DNA of 64,000 nucleotides from Clavaria fumosa (lineage: Eukaryota > Basidiomycota > Agaricomycetes > Agaricales > Clavariaceae), in assembly GCA_951802425.1 (NCBI GenBank), contig OX637795.1, positions 4,072,501-4,136,500 on the forward strand. Direction: 5' to 3'. The notes beneath the pieces were generated by a model that saw only the letters and a list, made by a program, of their open reading frames with translations, searched no databases and had not been told where the DNA came from. Below, piece after piece: positions 56,036-64,000 of the stretch. The position numbers and the translations under genes are program-made. How positions within the stretch are numbered: position 1 is the first letter of the stretch; each line of letters opens with the position of its first letter.

Positions 56036-56842
56036 AGGTGCCGAAGAAATTATGCATTGGCACGACAAGTGGAAAGCAGGGAGCTACTTCCATCTTAGCA
56101 CAAGCCCTCTACTCCAGTGGCACTCCTTTGCATCTATCTCTGAGCCGGGGAAGACTGGATTCTTGTTCATCATCTCCAACTCAGGTGACTGGACAGGCAG
56201 GATTATCGCTGCGTTTCTGGCTGCACAATAAGGTGGAACAAGCAGGATGAGCCATCGTGTCACCTGGCCAGAGGGAGAAGGAGAACATAGGATTGGGACT
56301 AGAGAGGCTTAGTCAATGGGGACAAGGAAGATTTTTTTGAGGTTGATGCCTCCCTCCTGGAACCGGGTCAGTCATTCACAAACTCAGATGACAGTACCAA
56401 TCTCAATATGGGCATAGACAAGAGGGCATTTACTATAGTCTAATCAGTGACCCGAGCATACCCCCTCGGCATCCGTGCCTCCCACACTCTGCGTCTTTCG
56501 CCCTTGCACACCATGCCCCATGCATCTTTCGCCCTTGCACACCATGCCCCGTGTGTCTCATGCTCCGCGCCTCTAGATGCCCCGCATCTCATCCTCTGCT
56601 TCTTTCCTTTTTCACCCTAGTGCTTGCTTTTCACTTAAGACCTCTTTTTCCCTGCTCCTCTGCCTCCTCTCTTGCCCTCCCTTGCATATGTCATCCCTCC
56701 TTGCTCTCATTTGTTGTCCCTCCACCAGCCTTGCATCTGTATTTTGTGTTGCTACCCTCCTGCCCTCTCCATGTATAGTAGTTGTGCCCTTGTTTGGCCT
56801 AAATGTCCTACATATGGCCCACTCACCAATTTCACCTGCAGG
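56036..56842. other. No confident gene; local duplication
   Basis: A ~29-bp phrase (CTTTCGCCCTTGCACACCATGCCCC) is repeated at ~56496 and ~56527. A minus-strand frame enters from the 102-bp repeat region and continues to 56612, but it has no domain. Confidence 0.45.
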
Positions 56843-57110
56843 CAACCCAATATCCTCTAGTTTAATATCACCCATATTGGGGGGTGTACTATATAACTCA
56901 ATCTCATCATGTTGAATATCCCTTGTTGTAAAGAGTGATTTGTACAACCCAATATCCTCTAGTTTAATATCACCCATATTGAGGGGTGTACTATATAACT
57001 CAATCTTATCATGTTGAAAATCCCTTGTTGTAAAGAGTGATTTGTACAACCCAATATCCCCTAGTTTAATATCAACCATATTGAGGGGTGTATTATATAA
57101 CTCAATCTTA
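56843..57110 (-). repeat. 102-bp tandem repeat, open as a 34-residue repeat on the minus strand
   Basis: CAACCCAATATCC starts at 56843, 56945 and 57047, a 102-bp period with 2.6 copies. On the minus strand each unit reads as 34 residues (GDIKLEDIGLYKSLFTTRD then QHDEIELYSTPPNM) and the frame stays open from 57079 to 56612. It may be coding or chance from a period divisible by three. Confidence 0.8.
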
Positions 57111-57239
57111 TCTAGTGAATATCCCTTGATTTTAATGGTGATTAGAAATCACCCATCACCTGTTTTGCACTGATTTTTGGGTGAAAGTCACAAATCATCT
57201 GACTGGATGGTGATAATAACCTGCTATTGGGTCCATAGT

Positions 57240-57340
57240 GACCTTTACTCACCTTCATCTCAACACCCCTTGCTCACCCTTTTCATGTTAACTTACACCT
57301 TTACTCACCTTCATCTCAACACCCCTTGCTCACCCTCATA
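57240..57340. repeat. Dispersed copies of the 56-bp minisatellite
   Basis: One full and one partial unit nearly identical to the array at 47986-48230, 9 kb away. Confidence 0.9.
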
Positions 57341-57466
57341 TACCCTTGCCATTACATTTTTTTGCCCCACTCACCCTCACTCACCCTAACAACCCTCAGA
57401 TACTGCCATTCCAGTTCCTCACATAGCCTCACCATGACTCACACCAATACTCACACCCAGTCACCC

Positions 57467-57652
57467 TCACTCACATTCTGATACTATGTCTGCAGGTAGC
57501 CTGTGCTTCAAGAAGACATGAGTGATGAAGTGCTGAGCTAATTCATTTGCAGTGTTGGTGGAGATAAAGATTGCTTGTTTCGTGAGTTGGCAGACAATGA
57601 TGAGGATTGAGTCAAAGGTCGCAGAGAGAGGGAGGGCTTTGATATGGTCCAT
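57467..57652 (-). pseudogene. Ty3/gypsy integrase fragment
   Basis: Minus strand reads MDHIKALPLSATFDSILIIV then CQLTKQAIFISTNTANELAQ and HFITHVFLKHRLPADIVSEC, the start of an integrase core (first catalytic Asp and the loop before the second, DRG). It ends with SECE where an intact enzyme has SDRG, i.e. the second catalytic residue is lost. No other pol domain adjoins. Confidence 0.85.
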
Positions 57653-58354
57653 AGAGATTGAAGACTGTCAGCAACCAGCCACCAGCTCTACTGGGGTTGC
57701 AGTGCAATTCAGTCTCAGGCATCGGAGTCGAAGTTGGGGGTCACAAAATACTATAGGCAACTACAAGGAGTCTATGTACAGTACAGGAGCTGGTTGGGTA
57801 TAGACCAGGTCAAAGACAGGGGAACTAGACAACTGTACAACTGACTACTTATACTAATGGGCCTTATCTCCTTGTATGGTCCATGTGGTTCAGCACTGCT
57901 TCTATATCACAAGGCATGGGAATAAGTGCCCAAGAAGCATGGTTGCTGACTGTCTGCAGTGCACATGGACCATAGTGCCTTCCTAGTGTGATCTTTCATC
58001 AGTCACAGAAGCTCTCTGTGGGAATTCCCTTGTTATCATCACTCCCTATGATCCAGACTTCATGGAAGTTGGTCCAGTCATGTGTAGATATAAGCACTGG
58101 TCTGGCACTTATGGTAGTTGCCTCTTTTTGGGTGTGCCTAACACTTGGGCTGCTTGGACTAGGTGCCATACCTAGCCAGTCCTCAGCCCAATTAGGGACA
58201 AATAAAGTCCAATAGTAGCACAGGTGTTCTACGGTCCATGCAAGCCATTAATCATGTGGCTTGATGTTCTATGTGGGGGAGTGATGCTTGAGCCTTGCTT
58301 TACTAAGCACCAATTATGCTTAAGTAATACCAGTGCTAATATGGGCACTTAGAG
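57653..58354. other. No gene seen
   Basis: May include LTR-like sequence belonging to the integrase fragment, but I found no second copy to define it. Confidence 0.4.
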
Positions 58355-60608
58355 TCATATTAGCATGGACCTATTACTAAGCGGATGTGCGCTAAGACAG
58401 GTGCTTAATCTGCCATAGCGCTCCCTAAGCAAATTCAGATCAGGCTCTGGTAGAAGTAAAGAAATCACGCACTCAGCACATTGCAGGTTCTCTAAAGCCT
58501 CAACATATGCAATGGATAGAGTATCTTGTTCAGGCTCACGCTTTAGTGCTTTAAGGTACATCATTTCTTCATTCTTCCAAGCTGCGAACACAGTGTCATC
58601 ATAGGCATGGAGCTTCTTGAAGTGTTCGATGTGGGGCATATAGTTTGCAATGATAGCAAGGGCTTGTCTGTAATTATTGAACAAGAAATTACCTATGGAA
58701 TTAGTCTTATAAGTGAAAGTCAGCGACAGCCAAAGGAACGACATACTAAGCTCAATATACTTATCGAGATCCCATTGGCAGAAGTGAAGGTCAAGAAATT
58801 GTAGCCAATGAAAGTAAGATGCATGGCGAATAAGGCGGGCAACAGAGTTTGATGCTGAGAAGATGCATTCGCATGTTTCAAGGTCTTCCAAGCCAATACC
58901 TTCTTGATATAGCGGGTGAAAATTAAGCTGGCATGGGCGATTATGCGCATGCCCATGGAATGCGTTGATGGCAAAGCGAAGCCGATGATGGCGTGCGGCT
59001 GATCCAAGGGAACTATTGGCGACTGTAACAGAGAGAGAGCAGCCAATATCAGAGCCAATCAATTGATTGTCTCCATAAGTTTCAAGCGTGTTGTTTATTG
59101 TCGCAAGGGCATACTTTGCCCTGAAGAACTATGTTAGCAGCAATGTGAACACAATAATGAATACTTACAGTTCACCGCTGCGCTTAATTTCTGTGAAAGA
59201 CTCAATGAAACCATGACAGCAAGCACAAATGAATATTCCTGTTTGATCGAAGACTTGAACTGTCTCCTCATGCACACTTTTGTCTGCAGTCCAATGTTCT
59301 GTACATTCTGCAATAGGTCCGCTCTCAACTACAGGCCTATGACGTCGGCCTGATAATTCATCTTTGAACTGATCAACCTCTTGAGGAGAGATGTGGTAGC
59401 GACTAGCAAAAGCACGCTCATCTGCTCTGCCTGCTCCTGTAACACGCCTCATGGAGAAGTTGCCATCGATTGCATGGAGGCGAGCTGGGTTAAGCAAAAC
59501 TCCATCCTCAACTACTTGCCAGCATGACGGACAGCCGTGATAAAGGTTCCACTTGGGGGTGTCTCATTTCAATGCTTGGTCAACCTGCTGTTGGACAAGG
59601 CGGAGAATAGCTAGATAGGCATCAAAGGCCGTGGTGAATTGATTGCGAAAAGATTGTTTATATGTCAACTGTTAAAATGAGTCATCAACGTGCATGTTCT
59701 CCTAATGAAATGACTAACGTTGTTTAGTGTGCACAGTACCTTCGTGATTGCCTGGATGCTGAAAGATGGTTGACGGCGGCGAACCTGGTGATATAGTTCA
59801 AGGGTCTCCAGCGTAATGGCGGTGGTTGGTTCAAGCGGCGAACATCCGAGGAGCCCAGACAATATGAGTGCGGCATTTGCAGGCTGATCGCCTTGCTGTT
59901 CGATCAATTTGCATTGGTATTCTTTGTTATTTGATCAGGACAAGCATAAATGAAAGAAGGGGCACCTTACCACGAATTCCAATCATTTGAACCTCAAATA
60001 CGTGATTCTGCGGTGAGCTGACTGCCGTAGGAACAATCAGCTGATCCCTCCATTGGAGATATGCAGCGACGAGGAGTGGTAGCTGTTTATCCCATGCCAA
60101 AGCCATGTTTCGCTTCTTGTTGGCACGAGATCGTGTGTCGTGATGATGATGAGATCGACCTCCAATAATACTATTGATCCTCTCAGTAAGAAATCAAAAA
60201 GCTCCATGGCATACATACCTGATGACAGTAGCTCGCCGCATCTTGTGAATAATGTCACCATCCTTGCTATGCTCACCATCATTATCATCACCGTCAGTAC
60301 CTTGCCAATCATCCATCGGGTATTCGTTTTCCATTGGCTCTGTATCAACACCGGTCTCGAGAGCGGCTTGGGCAAGTCGTTGGCGGGCAGCACTCGTAAG
60401 TGCTGACAACAACAAGTGGAGCCAATGCTACATTATTCCCAAAGCTCCACATACCAAGCAGTTTCTTTCGCCGTTCAGATTGCTGCCGCTTCTCAACAAC
60501 TTGTGCAAGGTTCATTTGGAAGTAACGAGCAGTTGAGCCAGAGCTAGAGCTGGATGAAACATGAACATGTCTTGATGTTGTGATACACAGATGTTTCTGC
60601 TTGCCCAT
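58355..60608 (-). pseudogene. KDZ transposase (Kyakuja-Dileera-Zisupton), nearly complete
   Basis: A DNA transposase typical of Agaricomycetes. The probable start is the ATG at 60608 (KHLCITTSRHVHVSSSSSSG), with many short introns. Family landmarks in order: YFQMNLAQVVEKRQQSERRK, EPTTAITLETLELYHQVRRR and QPSFSIQAITKVLC, NPARLHAIDGNFSMRRVTGA (first catalytic-type Asp), DERAFASRYHISPQEVDQFK, CTEHWTADKSVHEETVQVFD, DQTGIFICACCHGFIESF, SDIGCSLSVTVANSSLGSAA (second Asp), NAFHGHAHNRPCQLNFHPLY and GLEDLETCECIFSASN. A TGA at 59564-59566 interrupts the phrase before DTPKW, where relatives have arginine. The C-terminus (RERYGRLSTCLSA) looks shortened. It is probably inactive by that single stop. Confidence 0.87.
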
Positions 60609-60685
60609 CGCAATTGAGAGGGTGACAGAGGCACCGGTAATTGCACACTAATGTATTGAACAATGATGCACGCAATTGCGCCACA

Positions 60686-62010
60686 ATGAATCCAACCTCT
60701 GCTATGGCCATGTACCTCCCAGTAAACCCAAATGCTGCAAAGATAGACTCAATAGCTGGCAGTGTCAAGCTCATTCCTGAGAGTCATTCATCTGTTGTGA
60801 GTTTCATCAGCACTGAGTTGGAGCAATTTTGATTGGACTGATGCTCAATGCTAGATAAAGATTGGCATCTCCATCGTTGCCACAATAGACCTTGAGGGAC
60901 AAGATAATACATTGCCATTCATATTGAAATGCGGTTTCCTTGGGATTGATGAGAAGGAGTTAAGTCCAGCAGCTGTGTGCAGTGTCTCCGATGCTTTTGC
61001 TCGTGAGGTCATCGAGCCATACCGCCATCGCTGGTTGAAGAATCGCCTGGTGAAGGTCTACAGTGGTGAGGGCTCAGCGAATGCAATACGAACCTTGAAA
61101 GCTAACTCATTTGGACAGGGCCTGAGTGTATGACATCGACCTCTCCCGGTCTTGTTCTGCTGAGCCAGAACTTGACAAAGACTTACGAAGGTGAGGGCTC
61201 TGTGAACGCATTACGAACTTCAGCGATTTACCTACTTTAACAGGGCCTGTGTCAATCTCTCCCAATCCCACCCCTTCAATCTCTCCCAATCAGCCTTACC
61301 CCAGCAAGGCAGATGACTGGCGGCAGTCCCTTGCAAAGACCAACTATGGCGATGACTTCTCAGACTTCAATGTCACTGAAGAGCAATGGAAGCAATTAGA
61401 TAAGGACATTTCCACCACTACTGGCAGTAGTGCCACGCCCGTCAGCCCTGCATCATCTAGCGATAGCTTTCCTGAACTGTACGGTGTCAGATCGATTACC
61501 AAGAATGGCAGGCACCCTGCCATAAACATCAATGCCAGCATCGCATCGCCCACATCGTTCCTGCCTGCCACCTCAATCAGGCCCCACTCCCCATCCAAAA
61601 CATCTGCAGTTCGGCCATGCTCCCCATCCAAGCGGTTTCCGTTGGCTGTCCGGCCTGTCCTTGGGTCTCCGCCATCACATCATGACCTCCCAATCGATCC
61701 TTTTACCCTGATGGGCTCACCAACTCCCAAGAAATCTCGCCAACGCTCCCCAACTCACCGCCCTGTCCCTATCAAATTTCACGACAGCCCAGCTGCTTCA
61801 ACTGATATTGGTGCCTTGGGAGGACGTCCCTTGGTCCAAGCGCAGGCCAAGGTCTTTCCATTCATAATGTCTCCTCCACGCCAACTCTCCCCCTCTCGTC
61901 GTCCGATCACTTCGCCCAAGTCACGAGATGCCCCAACCCTCGCTACTGCCTTTGACTTGCATGGTGGTGATAGCTCTATCCCTGGTCAAGATCTGGATGT
62001 GGGTCATTAA
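60686..62010 (+). CDS. Hypothetical protein divergent from the KDZ transposase
   Basis: Four exons fit in phase: 60686-60796, 60855-61065, 61119-61190, 61244-62010, for 386 residues with no stop. Introns are 53-58 nt with clean GTGAG donors. The N-terminal part looks folded (KIGISIVATIDLEGQDNTLP, FILKCGFLGIDEKELSPAAV, EPYRHRWLKNRLVKVYSG). The middle has DDFSDFNVTEEQWKQLDKDI. The rest is a Ser/Pro-rich, basic, disordered-looking tail with repeated SPSK/SPKS motifs of the kind phosphorylated by CDKs. I recognise no family. The start lies 77 bp from the KDZ start, so the two probably share a promoter region. It could be a second KDZ element gene or a host gene beside an insertion. Confidence 0.65.
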
Positions 62011-62171
62011 TGACGATGTCTTCTAGCTCCTCAGCCCTGGTGATGTTTCAAATACCCTGACCTGCACATTCCATACTTCCTGTCCTGCCTTAGCCCAATG
62101 TCGTGTAATGAATGATACACGTGATGTTGACTTTTTTTTCTCTTCTTATTTATTTATTGTGTGTTACCAAC

Positions 62172-62315
62172 ATGCCACCGGTTCGCCCAAAACTTACCGC
62201 TGAACAAAAGGGATCTCGTCATGCAAAATCCCAACAACTTACAAGTGCCATTCTGAATGCTCGCCAAGATATTGAAAATCAAGCAGTAACAATTGCACAA
62301 GAGAATGGGAGGTGT
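62172..62315 (+). pseudogene. 5' exon of a gene cut by a copia LTR
   Basis: An ATG opens MPPVRPKLTAEQKGSRHAKS then NARQDIENQAVTIAQENGR, a helical, basic N-terminus of a type common in Agaricomycete transposon-associated proteins. It is interrupted after ENGR by the start of the LTR (TGTGTCTGATG). The remainder is not in the window. Confidence 0.55.
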
Positions 62316-62632
62316 GTCTGATGAAGCGTACGCTTCGCCTCCGCTCTTACTCGCTCTCGGACTCGCTACAGAACAGGCGGCACACGCTTGCACCGCCCTT
62401 TCGATAGTTATTCCTGTTCTCCTCTCTATCTATACACCATTGTTTACCCGTAGATACTACTTATACCGTTGTTGAACACTCGTAGGAGTTCACGCGTTCT
62501 TACCTTACTGCGTGAACTCCAGGTTAGTACTTACCCTCTGATTATTGCTACTTAGACTAACGAATACACGCGTTCTTACCTTACCACGTGAACTCCAGTT
62601 TCGCTTCGGTGCGCCTGCGCTGTTGTGAGATT
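62316..62632 (+). repeat. 5' LTR and leader of a Ty1/copia element
   Basis: Begins TGTCTGATGAAGC directly inside the preceding coding sequence and ends before the gag ATG. The exact 3' LTR end and primer site could not be fixed. It holds a perfect 11-bp hairpin (GGAGTTCACGC ... GCGTGAACTCC, about 62487-62522), and its loop sequence GTTCTTACCTTAC is repeated ~65 bp downstream beside a decayed second hairpin. Confidence 0.7.
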
Positions 62633-64000
62633 ATGAGACCCGGTAATGGACAGTTGGATTCGGCTGCAATGGATGCCTTTAGATTCCCCAAACTAAATGG
62701 ACAGAACTACGCTAACTGGTCCGTACACATGAAGTCTGTGTTACAGGCCAAGTATCTGTGGTTAGTGGTAACGGGCACCGAGGCCTGCCCAGCCAGACCA
62801 GCCGATCCGTCACCGGAATCCGCACCGAGCGATGATGATCGCATGAAACTTCGTGAGTACCTTGACTGGGTGACCCGCGACGGCACCGCACAGGGCTTGA
62901 TGCGCAGCGCGACGGACGAGTCGCAGTGGCCACATGTTACGAGCTGTGAAACATCAAAAGACATGTGGGATGTATGGAAGCAAGTTCACCAGACGAACCA
63001 GCAATCAATAAACATACATTACTTCTTCGAGGAACTCTATACGTGGAAGTACATCAATGGGGCGCTAATGGCCAACCACATTGCCGCCATCCTCGACATC
63101 CGGGACCGCATAATTCAAGCCGGGGAAGCGATTCCCGACCTCCACATTGCCCGCGCGATGATACTATCGCTACCGAAGACGTCGTCCTGGGAAATGATCA
63201 AGATACAGCTCTTTGACATCAAGGTTCTTACCTCTGACATTGTGAGCACGAAGCTCCAGACCGAGGCGAACCGACGCATCCGCGAGAAACCCGGTGGGGG
63301 CCAGACTGCGCTCCAGGCCTCCACGAAGTCCAAAAAGGGCAGTGGACGAGGCAACGGACAGAATCGACCGAAGGGCAAATATGGTCGTGGCCCACAACCC
63401 GAAGATGTGTGTTGGAAGTGTAAGGAAACTGGCCATTGGGGAAATCAGTGTCCGAACGCACCACACGAACACGACGACAACAAGAAAAGAGGCCACTCAC
63501 ATGGGAAGGCTTCGGCGCATGCAGCGACGTGCGACCTCCTGGATCTTGTGCCGCGAACTGCTGGGTCCGTTTTTATGGCTACGCAACCTGATCCCATTGT
63601 CAAGGTAATCCTTGACTGCGGAGCAACGGCCCACATGTTCCACGACAGGTCCTTCTTTTCGTCCTATACGCAGACGACTGGTTATTCCATGTCTGTCGGA
63701 GACGCTCGAAACGTACCGGTCGGGGGCTACGGATGTGTCCGTTTGAGGATTAAAGTCCCTGGTGGGCATCACACAATGGTGTTACACGGCGTCATGCACG
63801 TCCCAAAGCTCGCTATCAACCTTATTAGCCTTGGTGCACTTCAAAGTGATGGAGCATCTTACAGGAGTACAAAAGACGGGTTGTTGGTGATGCAGGGGAG
63901 GGACGAGATCCTTCACGCCGAGCTCAGAAGCGGGCTCTACTTCGTGGATTGTGTCCGTGCGGATGCCGCCGCTGCCTACGAAGTCTCCTCTGGTGCGAGC
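62633..64000 (+). CDS. Ty1/copia gag-pol polyprotein, N-terminal part (runs off the window)
   Basis: 456 codons without a stop, open at the window edge. The start is the ATG at 62633 (MRPGNGQLDSAAMDAFRFPK). Gag has FPKLNGQNYANWSVHM, LKTSS-type phrase AMILSLPKTSSWEMIKIQLF and the CCHC knuckle CWKCKETGHWGNQC (near residue 262). A basic Gly-rich stretch precedes the knuckle. The aspartic protease has VILDCGATAHMFHD, where DCGA takes the place of the DSGA active site in many copia elements, and VMHVPKLAINLISLGALQ. Integrase, RT and RNase H should follow outside the window. Unlike all other retroelements here it has no stop, and G+C is higher, so it is likely the youngest insertion. Confidence 0.92.
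   Translation, partial: MRPGNGQLDSAAMDAFRFPKLNGQNYANWSVHMKSVLQAKYLWLVVTGTEACPARPADPSPESAPSDDDRMKLREYLDWVTRDGTAQGLMRSATDESQWPHVTSCETSKDMWDVWKQVHQTNQQSINIHYFFEELYTWKYINGALMANHIAAILDIRDRIIQAGEAIPDLHIARAMILSLPKTSSWEMIKIQLFDIKVLTSDIVSTKLQTEANRRIREKPGGGQTALQASTKSKKGSGRGNGQNRPKGKYGRGPQPEDVCWKCKETGHWGNQCPNAPHEHDDNKKRGHSHGKASAHAATCDLLDLVPRTAGSVFMATQPDPIVKVILDCGATAHMFHDRSFFSSYTQTTGYSMSVGDARNVPVGGYGCVRLRIKVPGGHHTMVLHGVMHVPKLAINLISLGALQSDGASYRSTKDGLLVMQGRDEILHAELRSGLYFVDCVRADAAAAYEVSSGAS

Noticed and set aside
1..64000. tRNA, rRNA or other structured RNA genes
   Set aside because: I looked for cloverleaf-like box A/B patterns and conserved rRNA words and saw none I could support by eye. A covariance-model scan would be decisive.

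Overview
The window looks like nuclear DNA of a filamentous basidiomycete, most likely an Agaricomycete. This is inferred from many short introns of about 50-60 nt and from Kyakuja-Dileera-Zisupton (KDZ) transposases, a Helitron, a chromodomain Ty3/gypsy family and a fungal tyrosine recombinase found side by side. I could run no search, so family names rest on motifs read by eye. Exon coordinates were chosen so that splice sites and reading phases agree.

Layout. 0-20 kb is a transposon graveyard: a Ty3/gypsy pol with its 3' LTR (14-3610), a Helitron tail (4744-6250), a solo LTR, a second complete but decayed Ty3 element on the minus strand (6830-13045), KDZ debris (15.3-15.8 kb), a 131-bp satellite (16.2-17.7 kb) and a third, internally deleted Ty3 copy (17742-19758). 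20-40 kb is the conserved gene island: a glutathione S-transferase, a chromodomain/pre-SET/SET methyltransferase of the SUV39/Clr4 type, a small secreted protein, a CaMKI-like kinase, the autophagy protease ATG4, a Rab7-like GTPase with a very large insertion, an MRH4-like DEAD-box helicase and, divergent from it across 64 bp, the small replication protein A subunit.

40.77-47.71 kb is the most striking object. It is a nearly perfect 6.94-kb palindrome of two 3448-bp arms around a 48-bp spacer. Each arm carries a tyrosine-recombinase gene and a convergent second gene of unknown function. All seven arm-to-arm differences I found are transitions at CpG sites. Both recombinase copies share the same TGA in place of the expected box I arginine codon.

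47.7-58 kb is repeat-rich: a CCCTTT microsatellite, a 56-bp minisatellite, a 47-bp array split by a 128-bp MITE with 40-bp perfect inverted repeats, a hAT-like MITE with an 8-bp target duplication, and fragments of host-like genes. 58.4-60.6 kb holds a KDZ transposase, with a 386-codon gene of unknown function 77 bp away and divergent. The window ends inside an apparently intact Ty1/copia gag-pol (62.6-64.0 kb) that has landed in another short coding sequence.

A common thread is C-to-T decay. In the Ty3, KDZ and recombinase genes, most nonsense codons I could place are TGA where the family has arginine (CGA). This fits deamination of methylated CpG, or a repeat-induced process, acting on repeats while the gene island stays open. 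The presence of an H3K9-type methyltransferase gene in the same window fits a heterochromatin context, but that link is inference.
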